NCBI GenBank assembly: GCA_019918135.1
Contig: WBZZ01000792.1
Coordinates: 12,501 to 67,500, forward strand
Direction of reading: 5' to 3'
DNA length: 55,000 nt
From: Paulinella micropora
Lineage: Eukaryota; Cercozoa; Imbricatea; Euglyphida; Paulinellidae
Shown: positions 47,118 through 55,000 of the stretch, in pieces
Layout of the letters: every line of letters begins with the position of its first letter
Position numbering within the stretch: the first letter of the stretch is position 1
The notes under the pieces: generated by a model
Told to the model about the DNA's origin: nothing
Databases searched by the model: none
What the model saw: the letters and a program-made list of their open reading frames with translations, nothing else
Position numbers and translations under genes: made by a program

Positions 47118-47203
47118 AAGATAGGATTCACATTGAGCCGAGATGGGGCTGAGTTGACCTGTTCCAACTCGGCTCCATTTCGGCTTCATGTTAATCCTAT
47201 CTT
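47118..47203. repeat. Long imperfect hairpin in the LINE 5' region
   Basis: AAGATAGGATTCACATTGAG pairs with a complement ending CCTATCTT; arms of about 38 bases (also GAGCCGAGATGG with CCATTTCGGCT, and GAGTTG with CAACTC) enclose a loop near 47155-47165. Few mismatches. Confidence 0.75.
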
Positions 47204-47927
47204 CATCCTATCTGGGTTTTGTCTCCTCCCTATCTTCGCTTCTTCGGGGTTGCCTAACTGAAACACATGATGAGCGCACATTGGAGAGGGGCTTCAGTCG
47301 GTCCCAATGCCTTGCCAGTGCCTTGCTGCGTTGCCGTGCCTTGCCCCATGCATTCACACCCTCCATCGTTGCATTTCTAACTGAGCAGCTTCGGCTGGGA
47401 TTACTATACTTGTCTGTAAGACCCTATAGGTACCGCTAGGTTCGCGCCTTCTATACCCACGTGGGGGAAGGAGTTTTTCAGCGGCACGCCGTCCGATCTG
47501 GCTCCACTCGGGGACACCCGTACCTCATGATGTGTATTGTTAGGAGCAGCTGAAAGTCCATAAGGCATGAGAGTAGAGGCGTTGGCGATGCGATGGAGAG
47601 TGTGTGTACTGCGTGAGGCAGGTTCTGGCGACGCTGGGGGTGCTGGCGGGCGCCGAAGGGCACGAAGCGACGCGGCAGCGTCCAGTGACACCGGCGGAAA
47701 TGCGTGTAGTGTGTGTTGCAGATGCCGATGCTATTTGCATGGACGGGCGCTTTCCTCGGCGTAAAGAGGCGCGGCGGTGATGGCCAGCGACATTGGCCGT
47801 CTACTACTCTCAATGGATTACAATACGCGAAGCACGGAGCTACCACTGTGGCCCTTATGGGACAAGGTAGAATCGCCGAAGACCTGGACAATCCCCGTGG
47901 GAAGCCTCTTCGACGGGCTCTGGCCCG

Positions 47928-50900
47928 ATGTCCCAGGATGGGAGGATGAGGGCTCGCGTATATGACGGAATTCCTGAACCACGTGGAGAGGCTATCTTAG
48001 CTGCGCCTCATCCTTCCTCCCCAAACCTGGCACACGGGTCGGCGCTTCAACATAAGGCGATCGGCGCTATATGGCAGATGGCACCGCCGCCTCGACGGTA
48101 CCGGCGGGTAGATCGGTACGACAAGGACGGGCGTAATCTGATTGTCTGGGGGCTCTCAGAACGCGCCAATCTACAGGAGATCGCATCCAAAATGAGCGGT
48201 CTTGGTCTGGTGGTCCCGGTAATGGAGTGGCAAGGCCAGCGAATGTCTCGTCACCTGGAGCTGGTCAACGAGGACGATGACAGCAGGCAGACGGCGTTGC
48301 AGCAACTCAGACATCTCAAATTCTTCGGCAGAGGGGTCAATGTGGCCCTTGGGCGCAGGTTCAGGGACAGGGAACGTGTCCGAAGGCTTATTCGCATCCA
48401 TCTGCGTGGGGAAGCGGCGGTCCGGAAGGAGGAAGCTGCGACGGGATATCGCGTCTTGCCTCTGCATGAAGAATGTGTCGATGATGTGCAGGTGGTGTCT
48501 TCGGAATTGGCTGCCGATGCACCTAAGTGTGTGTCTGAGTGTGCTGATGTGCATGTGGTGCCCCTGCATTCGGCGGCCAGTGCAGTGGGGGACCAACCTG
48601 CGCAAGCACCTGCAGAGGGGGGCAGCACGAGGGCGGAAGCCAAGCGCGGCCGTCGGGTCCGGAAACGAGCCAAGAAGCACCGCTCCAAGCAGTTCGATAC
48701 CGGCTTCAAGCTACTCGTCGCGAGTCACAACTGGCAGGGTAAAACGGGATACGACAACGTAGGCACGGCGGAATGGGCATCATTCTACAAGCACGAGGGC
48801 TGGCTAGTCATCGGGGCTCAGGAGCACCGCATGGGCAAGAAGCAACTTTCCAAATGCAGCCTGGATGGATTCCGGATTTTGGAAAACCTGCGGAGGTCAG
48901 CGAGAAAAATCGCTGCAAGGGTGGGGTTCTATTCGCGGTGGCTAACTTCCTTGGTCCGTATTGCAACCTGGTGTCAGCCCCCGTCGACCACCGGCAGCAA
49001 GTGTGGCTGCGTATCGCCTCGGGTGTTACCGGCGCTCAGGATATCTATGTGGGCAACGGCTACTTTCCCCAGGAAACGCAGGAAGAAGAGTCGTCAGAGG
49101 CGTATGCGGCCTGGCAGGCAGCTATAGCTTTTTTTGGAGCCAAAGGTCTTGTGGTCACGGTGGCGGATGCCAACGCGAAGCTCGGGCCGGCATGCAGCCA
49201 AAAAGAGGAGGGCATCGTCGGTCAGCACGGGGAGGTCGATGATAAGGGAGCACCGGTACGTTCGGAGAACGGCAAGAGACTCGCGGCTGTCCTCGTCGCT
49301 ACGGGCCTGCGAAATCTGAGCGGCTTCTCGTGCCCAGTGGAAGGGTCCTACTGGTGGTCCCGGCGTGAGCAGCGCGGCATGGGCACAGGCAAGCACCTCC
49401 TCGATTACATCTGCGCGTCGCCTGGCTTGGCATCTGGAGCAAAGTTCGGAGTATGCGAAGATGATCTTGATACGGACCACAAGGCAGTATGGGCCGAACT
49501 GACGTGGAGCGGCCAGCGCCGGCCAAAGCGGGCTGCGAAACCTTACAGGTCCTTTCGTGTTGATAAGCTTATTGGTGCTGGTGTCTCGGGTAATGATCAC
49601 GCTGCGAAGCAAGCGCTGGATTATCTACGCGACAAGTTCGATGACGTATTCCAGCATTGCCTACAGAAGCTTGGAGTGCATCAGCTGCCTGAGCTTGACC
49701 TATCGGGTGGTGCCGACAGCCAACGGGTGGTAGATGACGTCACCGAGCGAGTGGCGCAGTCCTTCCGAATGGCGGCGCACCGGGTCCTTGGCTCCAGATG
49801 TATACGACCCCGTTTCACCAACAATTGGTTCGACGGGGAGCTAAAGGAGCTCATTCAGCAGCGCCGGGAGGCCTACGCAGCATACAGGAGGGATGAATCG
49901 AATGCGGAAGCCCGTCTGAATTGGCTACGGCTCCGCAAGCAAATTCGGAAGGCAACTCGGGCCAAGAAGTCCGCCTCCTTCAAGCAAGTGCAGGAAGAAG
50001 CGGTCAAATGTCAACGCGAGCAATCCTCAAAGCGCTTTTGGCTACTCGCGAAGCGGCTTGGCGGGGCACGCAGAACGAAGGTCTCCGCGCCGGTGCAAAG
50101 GGAGGATGGCTCACTGGCGTGTACGCTGCCGGAAAAGGTCGCTCGGTGGGAGGAATTTCGGAAAAATTCGGTGAAGCCACGGGAAAATCCGGCAAGTGCG
50201 GCTGTTGTGGTGGAGTGCTGTGCAGAAGCAGGCTCGCTGGAGTGGGAGGAAGCCGAAGCTAAGCGGCAGTTCCACTGGAACGATCGCTTCAGAGATGAGG
50301 TGGCCCGGGCTATGAAGGAGCACGAAGTAGGTGAAGACACTTGCGAAGAGCTGGACAAGCCGTTCACGCAAGAGGAGGTCCTTGCAAGGCAACGTGCCCT
50401 GAATAACCACAAAGCTTGTGGCGAGGACAAAGTGAAGAACGAGATGCTCAAGTATGGCGGCGCCTACATCAATGGCTACTTAACGCAGTACTTCAACTGG
50501 ATTCGAGAAGCCGAGAGGACTCCAAAAGCTTGGGGCAAGGGAATCATCGTCAATATCCCCAAGGGTGGGGATCCTACGGATCCTGACAACTGGAGGGATA
50601 TCTCGATTATTAGTTGCCTTGGTAAGCTGTATCTGTCCTTATTAGCTACTCGTCTAACGCTCTTCGTGGATGGCCCGGATAAGCTACGTCCAGAGCAGGG
50701 AGGCTTCCGCCCGGGGCGTCGCACTACGGATCAGGTCTTTACCCTTTGGCAGAGGTTGAAGGGGCGTCAGCAGCAGAAGCGGGAGTTGTATGTCCTGTTC
50801 GTCGATCTACGCAAGGCTTTCCCGTCTGTTTGGAGAGATGGTCTATTTGAGAGGCTCTGGAAGCTGGGTGTAAGGGGCAAGTTCTGGCGCACGCTACGCA

Positions 50901-52716
50901 GGTGCTACGAGCAGACTTCGTCGCAAGTGCTAGTGATGGAGCACTCACCCCCGAAGTACTGGAGGGTGTAGGCGTCCAACAGGGGTCCCCTCTCTCTCCC
51001 ACACTCTTCAACGTCTTTATGGATGAGCTGTGTGATCGGCTGGCGAGTGCCCTCAAGATCACGGATGTGAAGCGGCTGAACGACATCAAGGCACTTCTAT
51101 ACGCGGACGACGTGGCCCTCATCGCTCACAGTCGCACCGAGCTCCAGAAGATGGTCAATGTTGTGGCCAAGTTCGCGGAAGATTACCGGCTGGAAGTCAA
51201 CTTGAAGCCCGGCAAGACGGAAATCATGCCCGTTTACAAGTCGAGCAAGGCGAAACGACCAAGTATCAGGGAGCGAGGTGAGCCCGTGGTGTGGTTTCGC
51301 GGCCAGAAGCTTTGTGTCACCAGTCAGTACAAGTACCTGGGAGTGGTTATCACCGACGACCTGAAGTGGAAGGAGCAGGCCCTGCGGGCTACGCGTGTCA
51401 CTGAAGTCGCCACCGCAGGTTGGTACTCTTTGTGGTGTGCAGGTGAGATACAAGCTAGGTATCGTCTCATGTGCTGGAATCAACTTGTGGGGGCCAAGCT
51501 GAAGTACGCCTTCGATGTCTGGCGTGCCCCCGTATCGCAGCTCACCAAGCTGGAGGCAGCAATGCTGCGCCCCATGAGGATGATTCTCGGCATCAGCCCT
51601 AAGACAAGCAAGTGGATTACACTCTTTCTGGCGCGCTCTTTGAGTGCGGAGCGTTTGCGGCGGGCGGCGCAACTGAAGTTCTATGGACGGCTGCGTGTTC
51701 TACCGGAGAAGCGATTTCCTGTCATCGCATCTCAAGTCAAATCCGACTGGACTGCGGAGGCCGAAGGCGCTATCAGGGACTCAATGGATCTACAACAAGG
51801 GCTTCAGGAGCTCCTAAATAGCTCAGAGAAGGACCTCGAGGGTTGATGTTCGACTGTGGACAAGTGGGCCCTTCAGCAGGACGTCAAGATGGTGCAGCAA
51901 CTGATGTGGGACAAGCGAGAGGCAGGCAGTCTTACTGATGGCCTGCGAGTCATCCTAAGACAAGTCTTTGGAACTAAGGAGTTCCCAAGATGGGTAGCCC
52001 TTGATGATGCGCATTATAATCTGCTTCGGAGAAGGTTGCTCAGCTGCAACAACCGCCTTCGGTTGTACCGCAGCAAGTTGGTCAGTGGCATGTCCCCTCG
52101 CTGCTTCTGTTGTCATGATGATGTCAATGAGTCCCTTGCGCACTTCTTATGGGATTGCACCATGCATGAGGGGAGACGTAAGCAGCTGTTGCTGAGTATG
52201 CAGAGGCTCGGTGGCATGGCTGTGGGGGGTGCTGAGGGGGATGGAGGGAGTGAGGAGGGTGGTGAGGTCGTAGGCGGTGAGGTTGTGGTGGAGGATGTGT
52301 TGCTTGGGCGGGAGTGGGAGGGCTCTGTGCGGCAGAGTTGGGATGATATGTCGCCTGTGGATCAATCACGATTGTTTTGTAAGCTTTTTCAGGGGAAGTC
52401 GCGCTTCCGCAGTAACTTTAGGCTTGCTGCGTTGTTAGGGGTTACAGCGTTGCGTCCCCCTCCAAAGTTGGATGTGTTGTTTGGATCATATGTGTCTGAG
52501 TGTTGGTCTGCTAGGGAGGGTAAAAGGGAGGAGCTTGGGGTGGAGGATGGGGGCGAGGTGATTGACCTCACTGAGGTTCCATCAGCTTCTGTCCCACCCT
52601 CTCCCCCAAGTGACGTTGATGTTGCGCGGCGCGGCCGTCCGCGCAGTGTGGACGTCCTGGCTAGAGAGGGGTTCGGGAGAGCAGCGTTGTGTCTCCGAGT
52701 TCTTCTCTTCAGCTAA
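47928..52716 (+). pseudogene. LINE ORF: N-terminal region, APE endonuclease, reverse transcriptase, Cys-His finger
   Basis: The first frame (47928 to ~48910) has a segment RRVDRYDKDGRNLIVWGLSE, a basic RGRRVRKRAKKHRSKQ stretch and the endonuclease start LLVASHNWQGKTGYDNVGTA. After a frame change near 48910 the rest of the APE domain shows VTVADANAKLG, HLLDYICASPG and DTDHKAVWAEL. RT motifs follow: VNIPKGGDPTDPDNWRDISI, RPEQGGFRPGRRTTDQVF and VLFVDLRKAFPSVW. After a second frame change near 50930 come VQQGSPLSPTLFNVFMDEL and KALLYADDVALIAHS. An in-frame TGA at 51844-51846 precedes the last part, which has the C-terminal finger CFCCHDDVNESLAHFLWDC. Two frame changes and one stop make this copy inactive, although catalytic residues persist. 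Confidence 0.85.
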
Positions 52717-52837
52717 CACCCTCGCATCTAGCTCTTCATGCACTTCACAGCCCCCAGCTGCCCCTGCTGTTGCTGTTGCTGCTATGTCTGTTTGGTGTTC
52801 TGACAATGCGTTGGGATCGGCTGACCCCGGTGACCCA

Positions 52838-52889
52838 ATGGAGGCACATGTCCAGGATCTGGATCTGATGCTATAGTCTGAGGAAGCCT
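52838..52889 (+). repeat. LINE 3' tail block
   Basis: ATGGAGGCACATGTCCAGGA to GAGGAAGCCTATTATC, then a TTA run. Probably the region recognised by the LINE reverse transcriptase. Confidence 0.75.
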
Positions 52890-52893
52890 ATTA

Positions 52894-52934
<41 letters not shown>

Positions 52935-52936
<2 letters not shown>

Positions 52937-53003
52937 TGGATGCACATGGCCTTTTACTGGATGCACATGGCCTTTTGGCTCAGCAATTGGCAGGAGATAC
53001 ACT
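52935..53003 (+). repeat. Family B SINE, 3' fragment with internal duplication
   Basis: ACTGGATGCACATGGCCTTTT occurs twice in a row before the rest of the family B tail (GGCAGGAGATACACTATT). Confidence 0.8.
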
Positions 53004-53095
53004 ATTATTGTTATTATTATTATTATTAATATTATTATTATTATTGTTATTATTACTATTACTATTACTATTACGATTACTATTACTACTACTAC

Positions 53096-53156
<61 letters not shown>
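53004..53156. repeat. TTA/TAC microsatellite
   Basis: About 150 bp of TTA units with TAC/ACT variants in the middle. Confidence 0.9.
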
Positions 53157-53160
<4 letters not shown>

Positions 53161-53426
53161 ACACAGTGATAGCCCAGTGGTCAAGTTCTACCATCTGGGC
53201 CCTGTCGCCAGTTCGATTCCCGTCGGTGCCACCGCTATTTTCATTGAACATACCGGTCCGTCTGGACCAGTATTTTCATTGAACATACCGGTCCGTCTGG
53301 AAGTGTTGGAACTGCCCTTGCGGGGGTGTCATTAGAGCCTATCGTCAATTCTTCGTACTCCCCTCACGGGTGAGACGATGGAGGCGCATGTGCAGAAATG
53401 CATCAGCCATTGACAGAGAAGCACTA
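53157..53426 (+). repeat. SINE family A copy
   Basis: Complete copy with GGACACAGTGATAGCCCAG at the head, a one-base variant of the usual GGACACCGTGATAG. Confidence 0.9.
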
Positions 53427-53452
53427 TTGTTATTATTATTATTATTACTATT

Positions 53453-53626
53453 AGGGAGTACATAGGCCATCGGTCCTTTCCATGGGCTGATTGGTATAAA
53501 GCTCCTAGAGTAATGTTCTATGCCGTCACTTCCTTTATTCCACCGATTGGTGTGGAGACTTTCCTTATGGAATGGAGGACTGGATGCACATGGCCTTTTG
53601 GCTCAGCAATTGGCAGGAGATACACT
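53453..53626 (+). repeat. SINE family B copy
   Basis: Full-length copy starting AGGGAGTACATAGGCCATCG. Confidence 0.85.
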
Positions 53627-53654
53627 ATTATTACTATTATTATTATTATTATTC

Positions 53655-54064
53655 AGCCCAATGGCCTTACGGCATTAAACTGTGATGCCAACTCAAAACC
53701 ATTTGGTGGACGATGCTGGGGAGGAGGGTCGTTGGGCGCCTGTCGAAGATCTTAAACTCCGCTATGCCGGTTGATAGCCCGTGGACCCAGCGGATACCAA
53801 ATTGTTATGGGTGGGGTTTTGAGGTAGTTCTAGCAACCACGCTTGGTGTACGCACTTGCACATGCGGCAACGTTTTGCAAGAGGTTGTTGGGACTGCGGA
53901 ATAACCTCGGCTTAGTGTAGTCTTGCCCTCAGGAGCTCCATCGGTGGCCCCTATAATCAGTCGAGAGACTGACTAGGTGGGGAGGAGCACCTCGAACAAG
54001 GGCATAGAGGCTCATGTCCGGAAACGGATCGTGCCATCAGCTGCATCAGTATGCCTTAGAGGAA
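53655..54064 (+). repeat. Family C repeat copy 1
   Basis: Starts CAGCCCAATGGCCTTACGGC and ends near CATCAGTATGCC. It is nearly identical to the following copy at 54154-54559. Confidence 0.85.
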
Positions 54065-54559
54065 GTATATCTTTCTTCTCGGAGTGTTGACTGTGATATA
54101 TTTGAGGGTAACACCTGATGATAAAAACTTATTCACGCTTGTTTATCAGAGCTCCAGCCCAATGGCCTTACGGCGTTAAACTGTGATGCCAACTCAAAAC
54201 CATTTGGTGGATGATGCTGGGGAGGAGGGTCGTTGGGCGCCTGTCGAAGATCTTAAACTCCGCTATGCCGGTTGATAGCCCGTGGACCCAGCGGATACCA
54301 AATTGTTATGGGTGGGGTTTTGAGGTAGTTCTAGCAACCATGCTTGGTGTACGCACTTGCACATGCGGCAACGTTTTGCAAGAGGTTGTTGGGACTGCGG
54401 AATAACCTCGGCTTAGTGTAGTCTTGCCCTCAGGAGCTCCATCGGTGGCCCCTATAATCAGTCGAGAGACTGACTAGGTGGGGATGGAGCACCTCGAACA
54501 AGGGCATGGAGGCTCATGTCCGGAAACGGATCGTGCCATCAGCTACATCAGTATGCCAA
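54065..54559 (+). repeat. Family C repeat copy 2 with extended head
   Basis: 54065-54153 holds a head (GAGTGTTGACTGTGATATAT, then CAGAGCTC) also present inverted at 6237-6350, so full-length family C is about 490 bp. The remainder repeats copy 1 with very few differences. Confidence 0.8.
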
Positions 54560-54562
54560 GTA

Positions 54563-54608
<46 letters not shown>

Positions 54609-54610
54609 TT

Positions 54611-54878
54611 GGACACCGCGATAGCCCAGTGGTCAAGTTCTACCATTTGGGCCCTGTCGCCAGTTCGATTCCCGTCGGTGCCACCAGTATTTTCATTGAA
54701 CATACCGGTCCGTCTGGACCAGTATTTTCATTGAACATACCGGTCCGTCTGGAAGTGTTGGAACTGCCCTTGCGGGGGTGTCATTAGAGCCTATCGTCAA
54801 TTCTTCGTACTCCCCTCACGGGTGAGACGATGGAGGCGCATGTGCAGAAATGCATCAGCCATTGACAGAGAAGCACTA
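54611..54878 (+). repeat. SINE family A copy
   Basis: Complete, with head GGACACCGCGATAGCCCAG and a TTA tail that meets an inverted family B copy. Confidence 0.9.
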
Positions 54879-54911
54879 TTATTATTATTATTATTATTAT
54901 CATAATAATAA

Positions 54912-55000
54912 TGTATCTCCTGCCAATTGCTGAGCCAAAAGGCTATGTGCATCCAGTCCTCCATTCCATAAGGAAAGTCTCCACACCAATCGGTGGAATA
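54912..55000 (-). repeat. SINE family B copy, cut by the window end
   Basis: Inverted family B, tail half only; the sequence runs off the window. Confidence 0.8.

Larger units (their letters stand above)
46787..52890 (+). mobile_element. LINE (non-LTR retrotransposon) with APE endonuclease
   Basis: A ~6.1-kb element: 5' region (46787-47927), coding region (47928-52716), a short 3' UTR and the tail block ATGGAGGCACATGTCCAGGA...GAGGAAGCC (52838-52889) followed by TTA repeats. Truncated copies of the tail block occur at 7872-7924 and 11092-11143, showing the 3' end. Its 5' start is approximate and set by the end of a preceding TTA run. Confidence 0.8.

Noticed and set aside
13750..51846. In-frame TGA codons in transposase, gag, PolB, GIY-YIG and LINE suggesting a reassigned genetic code
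   Set aside because: TGA also ends genes naturally (transposase tail at 15759-15761, ATPase at 30794), the replaced residues differ (Cys, Arg, unknown), and TAA/TAG interruptions occur as well. Decay explains the set better, though the two Cys sites are kept as a finding.

Overview
The window is eukaryotic nuclear DNA from a repeat-rich protist or alga. The evidence is spliced genes with GT-AG introns, tRNA-derived SINEs, an APE-type LINE, Ty1/copia sequences, an integrated Polinton (Maverick) virus and a BspA-like secreted-protein exon. I cannot name the species.

Layout. Bases 1-675 are flanking DNA. A single Ty1/copia retrotransposon appears to span 676-43048: a 5' LTR (676-1027) abutting an initiator-Met-type primer site, a polypurine tract just before a 3' LTR (42651-43048), and ACTTT on both outer sides. 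It is split by two large insertions. The first, at 1870-16325, is a 14.5-kb DNA transposon with ~263-bp terminal inverted repeats and GTAG target duplications. It carries a spliced plus-strand gene joining a SET-like domain to a DDE-type transposase-like region (11657-15761), and a minus-strand gene for which I can place ten exons (4378-9265). It is itself riddled with SINEs. The second, ~19.17-39.79 kb, is a Polinton. It has protein-primed-type PolB, rve integrase, packaging ATPase, adenain-like protease, double-jelly-roll major capsid protein, penton-type minor capsid protein, a GIY-YIG nuclease, membrane and basic virion-type proteins, a lectin-like protein and a long S74-chaperoned fibre. 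The copia gag lies left of the Polinton (16.6-19.2 kb) and its RT/RNase H right of it (39.8-42.4 kb); its protease and integrase are not seen.

Right of the copia are simple repeats (43.1-44.2 kb), a BspA/DUF285-like signal-peptide exon on the minus strand (~45.0-45.3 kb), then a LINE (about 46.8-52.9 kb) with endonuclease, RT and a C-terminal Cys-His finger, and a dense SINE cluster to the window end. Several SINE families and the LINE begin their 3' ends with ATGGAGG and finish in (TTA)n, as expected if the LINE machinery moves the SINEs.

State. The Polinton capsid genes are open, while its polymerase, integrase, ATPase, nuclease and fibre carry frameshifts or stops. The copia, LINE and transposase are also broken. 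Some single-base frameshifts could be assembly indels; the in-frame nonsense codons are harder to explain that way.
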